64,000 bases of DNA from Bradyrhizobium sp. MOS003 (GTDB lineage Bacteria; Pseudomonadota; Alphaproteobacteria; Rhizobiales; Xanthobacteraceae). Positions 29,055 to 37,777 of this stretch are shown piece after piece. Location of the stretch: NCBI RefSeq assembly GCF_003020125.1, contig NZ_PYFW01000004.1, forward strand, positions 1 to 64,000, in the 5' to 3' direction. A model generated the notes under the pieces. The model saw only the letters and a program-made list of their open reading frames with translations, was not told the DNA's origin and did no database searches. Position 1 is the first letter of the stretch, and the number at the start of each line of letters is the position of its first letter. A program made the position numbers and the translations under genes.

Positions 29055-30245
29055 CTATCGCGACGCCAGGCTCGCGACGTGGCTGATCAGCCGGTCGATC
29101 TCCGCTTCCGTGTTGTAATAATGCGGCGATGCCCGCACGACATGCGGCAACGCGCGAAGTTCGGCATCGATGCGCGTGCTCGACGGGTCTGAAGCACCGA
29201 TGGTGATGCTGGCTGCCGCGGCACTCGCGACGACGGCGTCCGCCTCGTGCCCGACCAGTGTGAAGCTGACGATGGCACCCGGCGCACGTCCGAGGTCGCG
29301 AAGGGTGATGCCGGGAAGGGCCGCGAGGCCGGTGCGAAGACGGCCGGCAAGCATGCGGCAGCGTTGTTCGATCGGCGCGATGCCGATCTCCAGGGCGTAA
29401 TCGACGGCAGCGCCGAGCCCGAGCCGTGCCGCGTAGTTGTTTTCCCAGGTCTCGAACCGACGGGCATCGTCGCGAAGCCGATATTCATCGCGTGAGACCC
29501 AGGGCGCCGCGAAGTGATCGATCATCGGCGGCTCGAGCCGTTGCAGCGTCGCGCGGCGAACGTAGAGAAATCCGGTACCGCGCGGGCCGCGCAGGAATTT
29601 GCGTCCCGTGGCCGACAGCATGTCACAGCCGATGGCCTCGACGTCGACCGCCATCTGGCCGACCGCCTGGCAGGCGTCGAGCAGATAGGGAATGCCGTGC
29701 GCCCGCGCGATCTTGCCGACCGCTGCCGCCGGGTTGACCAGCCCGCCATTGGTTGGGACCCAGGTGATCGCGATCAGCTTGACGCGATCGTCGATCATGC
29801 GTTCGAGCGCGTGGATGTCGAGCTCGCCGCTGGCATCACTCGGCACCACCTCGACGGTCGCGCCGGTGCGTTTGGCGACCTGCAGGAAGGCGACATAGTT
29901 CGCGGCGTATTCCGCCTCGGCGGTCAGGATGCGGTCGCCCTTGCGAAACGGAAGCGAATAGAATGCCATCTGCCAGGCGACCGTCGCGTTTTCCACGAGG
30001 GCGATCTCGTCGGGCGCGGCGTTGAGCAGACCAGCCACCGAGCCGTAGACCGCTTCGAGCCGGTCGGCCTCGCGATCGGCGGCGGCATAGCCTCCGATCT
30101 CGCTTTCCAGATCGATATGCTGCTTCATCGCCGCAACAACGGAAATCGGCATCAGAGCCGCGCCTGCGTTGTGGAGGTATGCGAGCCGGCTGGCGGCCGG
30201 CGTATCGGACCGAATTTGGTCGATGTCGATCACCAACTCCTCCAT
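29055..30245 (-). CDS. Class V aminotransferase-fold PLP enzyme
   Basis: The 396-residue protein has the class V features: the PLP Asp190 and Gln193 in YLLDACQAVGQM, and the Schiff-base Lys216 in SATGRKFLRGPRGTGFL. Related enzymes include isopenicillin-N epimerase-like proteins and cysteine desulfurase relatives, but no Cys-loop desulfurase pattern is seen. The substrate is unknown. It is convergent with the threonine ammonia-lyase gene. Confidence 0.85.
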   Translation of the reverse strand: MEELVIDIDQIRSDTPAASRLAYLHNAGAALMPISVVAAMKQHIDLESEIGGYAAADREADRLEAVYGSVAGLLNAAPDEIALVENATVAWQMAFYSLPFRKGDRILTAEAEYAANYVAFLQVAKRTGATVEVVPSDASGELDIHALERMIDDRVKLIAITWVPTNGGLVNPAAAVGKIARAHGIPYLLDACQAVGQMAVDVEAIGCDMLSATGRKFLRGPRGTGFLYVRRATLQRLEPPMIDHFAAPWVSRDEYRLRDDARRFETWENNYAARLGLGAAVDYALEIGIAPIEQRCRMLAGRLRTGLAALPGITLRDLGRAPGAIVSFTLVGHEADAVVASAAAASITIGASDPSSTRIDAELRALPHVVRASPHYYNTEAEIDRLISHVASLASR

Positions 30246-30323
30246 GTCTCGCGATCCCTTATGCGTGAACTAGATGCGCCGAACGGGCCGAGCAAGACGT
30301 CAGGCGGGGATTCTTGTCGGATC

Positions 30324-30899
30324 TCAGAGGCAAAGGCCGAGCAGCTTGACGTGGCAGTTGCTGGACTTCGGCTTGCTGGCAGCCGGCGCAGCCTCGCGTT
30401 TGACGGCAACCAGCGGCTCCTTGTCCTTCTTGCCCTTGCCTTTCGGCTCGTAATCGCCGGCGATCACCATCGCCCAATAGGTGCGCTTGGCGCTCGCATT
30501 TTTCGCACTTGCGATGCCGACGCGGGAGGCGTTGTGCAGCAACAGGTTTTTGCGGTGTCCGGACGAGTCGATCCACTGGCCCAGCGTCTTCTCGAAATTG
30601 TCGTAGCCGTAGGCGATGTTCTCGGCGGCCCGGCCCGCGCCAGCCGGTGCGACGCGGCGGTTGAAAGGGCCGAGCGCGTCGTGGCTGAGGTCGTCCTTCG
30701 CCGCCATCGCGCGGGCCTGGTCCATGGCGATGCGGTCGAGCGTTGAATCGCGGACGACGCGAACTTCGCCGTGCTTGAGGCGGAAGCTCGAGATCAGCTC
30801 GGCCGGCGAGTCCGCCATCGCGGCTGTGGCGTTCAGCAGCAGAAGGCCGGCGATCAATGCGCCAATCCCACCACGCGTCATTGTCCACTGCCTGCGCAT
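30324..30899 (-). CDS. CAP/SCP-domain secreted protein
   Basis: The 191-residue protein has a signal peptide (GALIAGLLLLNATAAMA), a CAP domain (DRIAMDQARAMAAKDDLSH, GRAAENIAYGYDNFEKTLGQW, HRKNLLLHNASRVG) and a short Lys-rich tail with two late cysteines. Bacterial CAP proteins are secreted and mostly uncharacterised. It lies 73 bases after the kinase-like gene on the same strand. The ATG at 30881 is an alternative start. Confidence 0.88.
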   Translation of the reverse strand: MRRQWTMTRGGIGALIAGLLLLNATAAMADSPAELISSFRLKHGEVRVVRDSTLDRIAMDQARAMAAKDDLSHDALGPFNRRVAPAGAGRAAENIAYGYDNFEKTLGQWIDSSGHRKNLLLHNASRVGIASAKNASAKRTYWAMVIAGDYEPKGKGKKDKEPLVAVKREAAPAASKPKSSNCHVKLLGLCL

Positions 30900-30972
30900 G
30901 ACTCCACCGTCCCCAATTCTCCGACCGCTTCTCTATCGCCAATGTGGACGCTTCAAGGCGCGACCCGGCCCG

Positions 30973-32067
30973 TCAGCTCGTCGGCAAATCCGCCTCGAAA
31001 TTGAAGCGGTCGCGCAGGTTTTTCCGCTGTTCCAGAATGTCCTTGAGGAACGCGCGGTCCTGGTCGTTCTTCATCATCGGCTCGATCAGGTCGAGCTGAT
31101 TCATGGCAACCAGTTGCAGGATCTCGGTGCGAGGCTTGCCGCTGGCGTCGCGTGGCAGGGCGTGTACCACCTGGATGTGCTCCGGCGGTTTCGGCCCCTT
31201 CGCGGATGAAAGGTCGTTCCGCAACTGGCTTTCGAGCGTGGTCTGATCGGCTTCGACGAAAGCGTAGAGCCCGACGCCGGAGCGACGGTCGGCAAAAGCG
31301 ACGATGGCGGTGTCGCGCACGGCCGGATTCTTCCGGATCAACTCGGTCAGCACCGGTGCATCGTTGACCAGCCTGCGACCGCCGCCCTCGCGGTCCGTGA
31401 AGTTGAACAGGCCGCGCGTGATGGCACGATAGACTTTCTTGCCGGTGGCGAGCCACAGGCTCGCGGCAAACGACTTCTTGGCGAGGATCTTTCGCTCGCG
31501 CGGCGTCAGCGCCTCGGGTGCGTAGGATCGTTTGTGCTTGAGCAGATGGCGGAGGTCTTCATAGGCGAGGATGCGATACAGCCGGCCGCGCCGGTCGAAG
31601 CAGGCGGCGAGCTGGAAGTCGGTGACATAGGCGAGGCCGTCGCGGCCGACCAGCCAGTTCTGTTCCTTGGCGAGATCGTTGTGGCAGATACCGGCGCGGC
31701 GCAGCCGGCGTAGCGCCGCCTTGGCAGACCGGAAATAGACGAGGTCGCCATGCGGCTTTGCCAGATGCAAGGCGACGCCGTCGACGAAGCCGCGTACCAG
31801 CGCACGGCGTCCGGCCCACAGCAGTTCAGGTCCGACATTCAGCCCCTTGGCGAGCGCGAGAGCGTGCTTCTCGCGGGCGAACAAATGGCGCGCCAGAGGG
31901 AACGACCACCACGGCACCTCGTCGAGCCGGCGCAGCACGGCATCGACCTCGCCGCTCTCGCCGCGGAAGCGCCCGCGCTCGACGGTCGAGAACACGTCGC
32001 GCTTGAGCAGCACGCCCTCGGTCCAGCGCGCCGAAAGCGTCGCGGCGTCGTCTTTGGGGAGGCTCAT
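30973..32067 (-). CDS. Kinase-like protein fused to an acyl-CoA-synthetase C-terminal domain
   Basis: The first 200 or so of the 364 residues look like a small protein kinase fold: ICHNDLAKEQNWLV (His119, Asp121, Asn127) matches an HxDLxxxxN catalytic loop, and VTDFQLA (Asp140) matches the metal-binding DFG-type loop with Gln for Gly. Residues about 230-310 then match the C-terminal domain of AMP-forming acyl-CoA synthetases (KNPAVRDTAIVAFAD, YAFVEAD, ALPRDASGKPRTEIL), including the A10-type lysine at Lys301. No adenylation domain is present. It starts 7 bases after trmFO, so it is probably co-transcribed with it. Function is unknown. Confidence 0.85.
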   Translation of the reverse strand: MSLPKDDAATLSARWTEGVLLKRDVFSTVERGRFRGESGEVDAVLRRLDEVPWWSFPLARHLFAREKHALALAKGLNVGPELLWAGRRALVRGFVDGVALHLAKPHGDLVYFRSAKAALRRLRRAGICHNDLAKEQNWLVGRDGLAYVTDFQLAACFDRRGRLYRILAYEDLRHLLKHKRSYAPEALTPRERKILAKKSFAASLWLATGKKVYRAITRGLFNFTDREGGGRRLVNDAPVLTELIRKNPAVRDTAIVAFADRRSGVGLYAFVEADQTTLESQLRNDLSSAKGPKPPEHIQVVHALPRDASGKPRTEILQLVAMNQLDLIEPMMKNDQDRAFLKDILEQRKNLRDRFNFEADLPTS

Positions 32068-32074
32068 TGCAAAC

Positions 32075-33502
32075 TCACGCGGCTGCGGGCATGCGCAAAT
32101 GATCGGCGATCCAGCGATCGAGATCGGCGAGTGCGAGAGCGCTCATCGCCTGCTTCTTGGCCACCGTCTTCTCGTTGCCGCGCAAGCGCGTGCCGTCAGG
32201 CTTCTTCGTCGGCACGCTCGCAAGTGGCGGGAACAGACCGAAATTGATGTTCATCGGCTGGAACGACCGCGTGCCGGGCTCGACGGTCTCGATATGGCCG
32301 CCGGTGATGTGGCCGAGCAGCGATCCGAGCGCGGTCGTGTCGGGCGGGCTGACAAGCGTCTCGCCGCGCGCGTCCGCTGCTGCATAGAGACCGGCAATCA
32401 GGCCGACGCTGGCCGATTCCACATAGCCCTCGCAGCCCGTCATCTGGCCGGCAAAGCGCAGCCGCGGCTGCGCGCGCAGGCGCAGCTGTCCGTCGAGCAG
32501 CTTCGGCGAGTTCAGGAAGGTGTTGCGATGCAGGCCGCCGAGACGGGCGAACTCTGCTTTCTCCAGCCCGGGGATGGTGCGGAAGATGCGCTGCTGCTCG
32601 CCGTATTTCAATTTCGTCTGGAAGCCGACGATGTTGTAGAGCGTGCCGAGCTTGTTGTCCTGGCGCAGTTGCACGATCGCGTAGGCTTTGGTCGTGGGAT
32701 CGTGCGGATTGGTGAGACCGACCGGCTTCATCGGTCCGTGGCGCAAGGTCTCGGGGCCGCGCTCCGCCATTACCTCGATCGGCAGGCAGCCGTCGAAATA
32801 GGGCGTGTTGGTCTCCCATTCCTTGAATTCGGTCTTCTCGCCCGACATCAGCGCGGCGACGAAGCCATCATACTGCTCCTTGGTCATTGGGCAGTTGATG
32901 TAGTCCGCGCCGGTGCCGCCGGGGCCGACCTTGTCGTAGCGCGACTGGAACCAGGCCACCGACATGTCGATGGATTCGCGGTGCACGATCGGCGCAATCG
33001 CGTCGAAGAAGGCGAGCGCGCTCTCGTCGGTCAGTTCGCGGATCGCGTCGGCCAGCGGGGCGGAGGTGAGGGGCCCGGTGGCAACGATCACGTTGCCCCA
33101 GTCCGCCGGCGGCAGGCCTGCAACCTCGCCGCGGGCGATCTGGATCAGGGGATGGTCGTTGAGCGCCTTGGTGACGGCTGCGGAGAAGCCGTCACGGTCG
33201 ACGGCGAGCGCGCCGCCGGCGGGCACCTGGTTGGCGTCGGCCGCGCACATGATCAGCGAATCGAGCCGGCGCATCTCCGCATGCAGCAGGCCGACGGCGT
33301 TGTTGGCGGCGTCGTCCGAGCGGAACGAATTGGAGCAGACGAGCTCGGCGAGCCCGTCGGTGCGGTGCGCTTCCGTCATGCGGGTCGGCCGCATCTCGTG
33401 CAGCACTACGGGCACGCCGGCCTTCGCCACCTGCCAGGCCGCCTCGGAGCCGGCAAGGCCGGCGCCAATCACGTGCATGATGTTGGAATGGGATCCTGTC
33501 AT
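32075..33502 (-). CDS. trmFO: Methylenetetrahydrofolate-tRNA-(uracil-5-)-methyltransferase
   Basis: TrmFO makes ribothymidine at position 54 of tRNA, using methylene-tetrahydrofolate and FAD. The 475-residue protein has the N-terminal FAD-binding Rossmann block VIGAGLAGSEAAWQVA, the LVCSNSFRSDD block, and NTFLNSPKLLD. Length and motifs fit the family, whose older name is Gid. The next gene downstream is the kinase-like gene. Confidence 0.96.
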   Translation of the reverse strand: MTGSHSNIMHVIGAGLAGSEAAWQVAKAGVPVVLHEMRPTRMTEAHRTDGLAELVCSNSFRSDDAANNAVGLLHAEMRRLDSLIMCAADANQVPAGGALAVDRDGFSAAVTKALNDHPLIQIARGEVAGLPPADWGNVIVATGPLTSAPLADAIRELTDESALAFFDAIAPIVHRESIDMSVAWFQSRYDKVGPGGTGADYINCPMTKEQYDGFVAALMSGEKTEFKEWETNTPYFDGCLPIEVMAERGPETLRHGPMKPVGLTNPHDPTTKAYAIVQLRQDNKLGTLYNIVGFQTKLKYGEQQRIFRTIPGLEKAEFARLGGLHRNTFLNSPKLLDGQLRLRAQPRLRFAGQMTGCEGYVESASVGLIAGLYAAADARGETLVSPPDTTALGSLLGHITGGHIETVEPGTRSFQPMNINFGLFPPLASVPTKKPDGTRLRGNEKTVAKKQAMSALALADLDRWIADHLRMPAAA

Positions 33503-33629
33503 GGGGCGGACAGGTAGCGCTTTTCGGCGAGGAGTGGAATCGCCGAGATTGAGTTTTCTGCCACCAGATACGACAACGCCCGCACGAGGCGGGCGCTATC
33601 GGTCCGTTCCAGTGGAGGGCTGAACGATA

Positions 33630-33782
33630 TCAGCCCTGATACTGACCGGCGGCAACGCGCGGGATGTCCGAGCGATCGAGGCCGATATCGGCCAGTTCGC
33701 GATCGCTGAGCTGGGACAGTTCGGCAACATTGCGCTGATAGTCCCGGAAGGCCTGGATCATGCGGATGAGCGAAAGCAGCAT
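33630..33782 (-). CDS. DUF1127 small protein
   Basis: A 50-residue protein (stop at 33630, ATG at 33782). It reads MLLSLIRMIQAFRDY and has the typical LSQLSDRELADIGLDRSDI block of DUF1127 (YjiS-like) peptides, which carry an Arg-rich amphipathic helix. In rhizobia and Agrobacterium such peptides are linked to phosphate, carbon storage and RNA binding. A good AGGAG site lies ahead of the ATG. Confidence 0.9.
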   Translation of the reverse strand: MLLSLIRMIQAFRDYQRNVAELSQLSDRELADIGLDRSDIPRVAAGQYQG

Positions 33783-34428
33783 TGGTAGTCTCCTGTAGTT
33801 CGATTCAGCTCTTGCCCGAGCCTCATCGTTGAAATGAATATATGTGAGAGTGGTGCAGTGCGAAAGTTCCGATGTTGCGATGCAGCTAAGCGACTAACGC
33901 ATATCAGCAGTAAGGAACGCTTAACCTCTTGCCAGTCCCGCCCAAGGCTTGGGCTGCAGGACGCGAACCTGTCGATAAACATCCGTGAATTAAAGGGCTT
34001 AATGACAGGTGATTGTTTGCGGCCAAAGCTGAAATAAGGTGCGTATTGGTCGTCGGCAAGCCGTCCTTATAGCTTGTACACCCAAGTCGGGCATGCGTGA
34101 TTCGCATGATGCGAAGATCGCTTTTATGAATTGATATTCATTACTTAGTTTGCTGCAAGATCCGTGAAGTGCCCCAGATGGCTTCACCGGAGCAGAGATA
34201 GTCGGCGGATCGAGCGGGCGCCCTGGCGCGCACGCCAAGCGTGTGGCGATGATTACCGGGATGTAATGAAAATCAGAAATTTTGCATGCGGCTCTGCGTG
34301 GCGCGCAACATCACGCAATTCTCGCGGGGAATTTATTGCGACAAGTTGCCGCGTCCGGGGAAAGTCATTTTGCAGAATCCGGCAATGTCGCTGGTCCTGC
34401 CCAAGAACAAGAGAAGGAAAGTAACGTC
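33783..34428. other. Gene-free region, lower GC
   Basis: No convincing gene is visible in these 646 bases. The sequence is more AT-rich than its surroundings. A hairpin built on GCATGCG and CGCATGATGC sits at about 34093-34120. It should contain the promoters of the divergent DUF1127 gene and the small secreted protein gene. An sRNA is possible but I cannot support one. Confidence 0.5.
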
Positions 34429-34692
34429 ATGACGAAGTTACTCGGGGTTATCGCAATTGCCGCCGTCGCGTTCGCCGTCGCGCCGGCCCAGGCCGCCAAG
34501 CACACCGCTGGCGGTTGCAGCCCGGCCAATCTGGAGAAGACCGAGACCGCGATTGAGAACATGGCCGACGGTGACGGCAAGCTCGTCGCGCAGAAGGAGA
34601 TCGCTGCCGCCCAGGATTCGATGCTCAACGGCAAAATGGGTGCGTGCGGCGCGCATCTGAACAAGGCGATGCACGCCACCATGGGCAAGTAA
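34429..34692 (+). CDS. Small secreted protein
   Basis: An 87-residue protein with a signal peptide (LLGVIAIAAVAFAVAPAQA) and a short mature part (AKHTAGGCSPANLEKTETA to HATMGK) with two Cys residues. I do not recognise the family. The ATG at 34429 comes just after GAAGGAAAGTAACGTC, a fair ribosome site. Codon use fits the genome. Confidence 0.75.
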   Translation: MTKLLGVIAIAAVAFAVAPAQAAKHTAGGCSPANLEKTETAIENMADGDGKLVAQKEIAAAQDSMLNGKMGACGAHLNKAMHATMGK

Positions 34693-34716
34693 ACGGGTAG
34701 GCAAACGCACGAGAGA

Positions 34717-34741
34717 GGGCCGGTCGTCAGGCGATCGGCCC
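34717..34741 (+). terminator. Possible terminator hairpin
   Basis: GGGCCGGTCG and CGATCGGCCC form a stem with a 5-base loop, 25 bases after the stop of the small secreted protein gene. There is no strong T-tract, so it may be a repeat or a processing site. Confidence 0.4.
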
Positions 34742-34762
34742 TACGCGTTTGTAAATGGGTCC

Positions 34763-35587
34763 TTAAGGGGCGCGCGCCAGCTGGGTGGCGAAATAGGCGA
34801 CCGTCCTGGAATAGACCTCGCTCTTGTTCCACTGCTGGAGCACCGCGAAATTCGGACTTCCCGGCTGCCAATCCTTGCCCTTCTGCCAGCCATAGCCGGC
34901 GAGATAATTGGCAGTGGAGGCGAGCACGTCGGGCGCGTTGTGCAAGAGGTCGCGCTTGCCGTTGCCGTCGAAATCGACGGCGTATTTCATCCAGGACGAC
35001 GGCATGAACTGGGTCTGGCCGAGTTCGCCGGCCCATGCGCCCTTCATCTCGGCCGGCGCGAGGTCGCCGCGCTGGACGATGCGCAGCGCGTCCAGCAGCT
35101 CGGCGCGAAACTGCTCGGCGCGCCGGCAGTCATAGGCCAGTGTTGCGAGCGAGCGGATCGTGGCGAACTTGCCGGTGTTGACGCCGAAATCGGTCTCCAG
35201 GCCCCAGATCGCGACCAGGACCTCGCCGGGAACGCCGTAGGTCTGCTCAATGCGCGACAGGACCGAACCGTATTGCTTCATCCTGTTGGAGCCGCGCTCC
35301 AGGCGTGGTGGGACCATGCGGCCGGAAAATTCCTCGAAGGTCTGGCTGAAGACCTTTTGCGAGCGGTCGCGGTTGAGCACGCTCGGATCGGGCGTCACGC
35401 CGGCGAGCCCCGATGCGATGGCCTGCTGTGAGATGCCCTTGGCCGCAGCGTCTGTTTTGAACTCCGCAAGCCAGGCATCGAAATTGCCCGAGCCGCAGGC
35501 AACTGCGGCGAACGCCGGCTGGGCGGACAGGATTGACGCGGAAAGGGCGAAGGCTGCGAGAGCGAGACGAGAAATCGTCGAGGTCAT
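34763..35587 (-). CDS. Lytic murein transglycosylase (MltB/SLT_2 family)
   Basis: The 274-residue protein has a signal peptide (LALAAFALSASILSAQPAFA) and a lytic transglycosylase domain. The catalytic Glu131 is in AIWGLETDFGVNTG, followed by LATLAYDCRRAEQFR and AGELGQTQFMPSSW. These enzymes cut the glycan strands of peptidoglycan with release of anhydro sugars. I chose the ATG at 35587 (MTSTISR) because the longer frame reads as non-homologous leader. No lipobox is evident, so it is likely soluble in the periplasm. Confidence 0.92.
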   Translation of the reverse strand: MTSTISRLALAAFALSASILSAQPAFAAVACGSGNFDAWLAEFKTDAAAKGISQQAIASGLAGVTPDPSVLNRDRSQKVFSQTFEEFSGRMVPPRLERGSNRMKQYGSVLSRIEQTYGVPGEVLVAIWGLETDFGVNTGKFATIRSLATLAYDCRRAEQFRAELLDALRIVQRGDLAPAEMKGAWAGELGQTQFMPSSWMKYAVDFDGNGKRDLLHNAPDVLASTANYLAGYGWQKGKDWQPGSPNFAVLQQWNKSEVYSRTVAYFATQLARAP

Positions 35588-35702
35588 TCGAGGTAATGAA
35601 TTCCGTGAGATGATCGGCGCGCGCAATCTCGGTCGGAACCGCGGCCAAAGCAAGGCGTGCGATCCTGCCGAAGCATTAGCAGGATCGCATCTCACGAGAT
35701 CG

Positions 35703-36611
35703 TCAGGCGTCCGTCCGGTTACGCCAGGGGAAGAGGTTGGCCGGGAAGTCGGCCGCGGGCTTGCGGGGACGATGCGGCGGGGGCGGCACCGGACGTGCAC
35801 CGGGCTCCGAGACGATTACCTTGCGGTAGAGATGCCAGGTGGCATGGCCGAGCAGGGGGATCACGACGGCAAGGCCGAGGAAGGCCGGGATCGTGCCGAG
35901 CGCGAGCAGCACCGCAACGATCACGCCCCAGGCGGCCATCGGCACCGGGTTCCTCGCGACCACGCGCAGCGAGGTGCTCATCGCCTCGAACGCGCCGGCA
36001 TGGCGATCCAGCATCAACGGGAACGAAACGGCGCTGATGCAGAGCGCAGCGAGCGCGAACAGGAAGCCGGCGCCGCAGCCGACCACGATCAGCCACCAGC
36101 CCTGCTGCGTCGTCAGCACGCGCGTCGTGAAGTCCGAGATTCCGGTGACGCCCTCATAGCCGAACGCCGCGACATAGATCGCTTGCGCGGTCGCAACCCA
36201 GGTCACGAACAGAGCAAGCAGCAATGCGCCGAGGCCGAGCATCGCCCCGAACGAGGGCGACCGCAGCACCTCCATCGCATTCCAGGCACTGGCTTCCTCA
36301 TAGCGTTCACGCCGGCTGGAGAGCTCGTAGAGACCGAGCGCTGCGAAGGGGCCGATCAGCGCGAAGCCGGCGGCGAGCGGAAACAGCAGCGGCAGCACTG
36401 AATAGCCCAACACCATGCGGGCGAGCACGAGGCCGAGCACCGGATAGATCACGCAGAGGATGATGGCGTGGCTCGGCACGGCCTTGAAATCTTCCCAGCC
36501 GCGCCGGAGCGCATCGCGCAGATCGGACAGCTGAATGGTTCGGATCACCGGTCCAGCCGCATTGGTGGGCTGGGCCATTGTAGGGACATTGCCCTGGTAG
36601 AGTGTGGCCAT
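35703..36611 (-). CDS. DUF2189 membrane protein
   Basis: The 302-residue protein has about six membrane helices: VPSHAIILCVIYPVLGLVLA, LLFPLAAGFALIGPFAALGL, GAMLGLGALLLALFVTWVAT, WWLIVVGCGAGFLFALAAL and two more near 230-260. This matches DUF2189 integral membrane proteins; function is unknown. I chose the ATG at 36611 over 36722. It is divergent from the DUF3597 gene. Confidence 0.82.
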   Translation of the reverse strand: MATLYQGNVPTMAQPTNAAGPVIRTIQLSDLRDALRRGWEDFKAVPSHAIILCVIYPVLGLVLARMVLGYSVLPLLFPLAAGFALIGPFAALGLYELSSRRERYEEASAWNAMEVLRSPSFGAMLGLGALLLALFVTWVATAQAIYVAAFGYEGVTGISDFTTRVLTTQQGWWLIVVGCGAGFLFALAALCISAVSFPLMLDRHAGAFEAMSTSLRVVARNPVPMAAWGVIVAVLLALGTIPAFLGLAVVIPLLGHATWHLYRKVIVSEPGARPVPPPPHRPRKPAADFPANLFPWRNRTDA

Positions 36612-36946
36612 GGTCGCTAGCTCCCTTGCCGAGCAGCCGAATCCGACGCCGGCAAACGGCGCGAGCGGCCGCCATTCTCTGAAGTCCCGCGATCCCGACC
36701 AGACGCGAATTCCGGATGACATCGCGAGCTGAAGCCGAACCGTACGCCGATTTCCGAGCCCTGTCCCTCACGCTTGGGTGAGATTCGATGCCGCATCGCA
36801 ACCTCGACGATGTCATTCGGCCGTCATTTCGCCGCAGATAAGCTGATGCTGGTTGATGGTTCGCAGAACGCGCGGGCGCAACGCAGGAACTTCGTCTATA
36901 AGTGCCACTCAAGGTCCGTCCAACGGATCCTTTTCGGGGAGCAGAT

Positions 36947-37339
36947 ATGAGCATTTTCGGGAAAATCATGAGCGCGATCTTTGGCACCCAGCCGGCTTCC
37001 GCCGCGCCTGCCGGTGGCGCAGCGTCGCCCGCAGGAGCCGCGCCGGACGCTACGGCACCGGGCGCCGTGCCGATGGCCGCGGTCGACGTGGCGGCAATCG
37101 TCGACAAGGCGGTGGCCGCGCACAAGGGCGAGAAGCTGGAATGGCGTACCTCGATCGTCGACCTCATGAAGGCGCTCGACATCGATTCCAGCCTCGCCGC
37201 GCGCAAGGATCTCGCCAAGGAGCTCGGCTACACCGGCGACATGAACGACTCCGCCAGCATGAACGTCTGGCTGCACAAGCAGGTGATGTCCAAGCTCGCC
37301 GCCAATGGCGGCAAGCTGCCGCCGGAGATCAAGCACTGA
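36947..37339 (+). CDS. DUF3597 protein
   Basis: A 130-residue protein with a short MSIFGKIMSAIFGTQ start, an Ala/Pro-rich linker, and a DUF3597-type C-terminal domain (KLEWRTSIVDLMKALDIDS to GGKLPPEIKH). The domain is helical and its function is unknown. A strong terminator follows 29 bases after the stop. Confidence 0.88.
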   Translation: MSIFGKIMSAIFGTQPASAAPAGGAASPAGAAPDATAPGAVPMAAVDVAAIVDKAVAAHKGEKLEWRTSIVDLMKALDIDSSLAARKDLAKELGYTGDMNDSASMNVWLHKQVMSKLAANGGKLPPEIKH

Positions 37340-37367
37340 TCGATCGGTCGCTGCGAAGCGGTCGCAA

Positions 37368-37394
37368 GGGCCCGCGCCTGTCGCGGGCCCTTTT
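37368..37394 (+). terminator. Intrinsic terminator after the DUF3597 gene
   Basis: The stem GGGCCCGCG and CGCGGGCCC has a 5-base loop and is followed by TTTT. It lies between the DUF3597 gene and the convergent acetyltransferase gene. Confidence 0.85.
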
Positions 37395-37398
37395 GCTT

Positions 37399-37674
37399 TC
37401 AGGCGACGAGATCCGCATCCTCCGGATGCCGCTCGAGATAGTCGACCACGAAGCCGCAGCCGGCGATCACCTTCTTGCCGTCTCGGCGGATTAGCTCCAG
37501 CGCGCCTTTCACCAGTTCGGAGCCGATGCCGCGACCGCGCAGCGCATGCGGCGTCTCGGTATGGGTGATGATGACCGCCGTCGGGGTCAGCCGGTAATTG
37601 GCGAACGCGACGTCGCTGCCGACATCGAGCTCGAAGCGGCTCCTGTCCTTGTTGTCCCGTACCGATGCCGCCAT
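37399..37674 (-). CDS. GNAT-like N-acetyltransferase, YjdJ type
   Basis: A 91-residue protein with a short GNAT fold: FANYRLTPTAVIITHTETP, LRGRGIGSELVKGAL (the acetyl-CoA phosphate loop) and KKVIAGCGFVVDYLERHPE. This matches the small YjdJ/COG2388 family; the substrate is not known. The ATG at 37674 gives the family's normal length. Confidence 0.88.
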   Translation of the reverse strand: MAASVRDNKDRSRFELDVGSDVAFANYRLTPTAVIITHTETPHALRGRGIGSELVKGALELIRRDGKKVIAGCGFVVDYLERHPEDADLVA

Positions 37675-37777
37675 GCAAGATCCTTCCGACGTGCTGCTTT
37701 GCTCTGATCTAGGCGCCTGAACCGGCCCTTGCCAAGGTGCGACCAAGGAAGGTTGCTGCAGGGGAGATATCCGCAAA

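Noticed and set aside
31847..33517. A 556-codon plus-strand frame opposite trmFO.
   Set aside because: trmFO is well supported by motifs; this frame has none.
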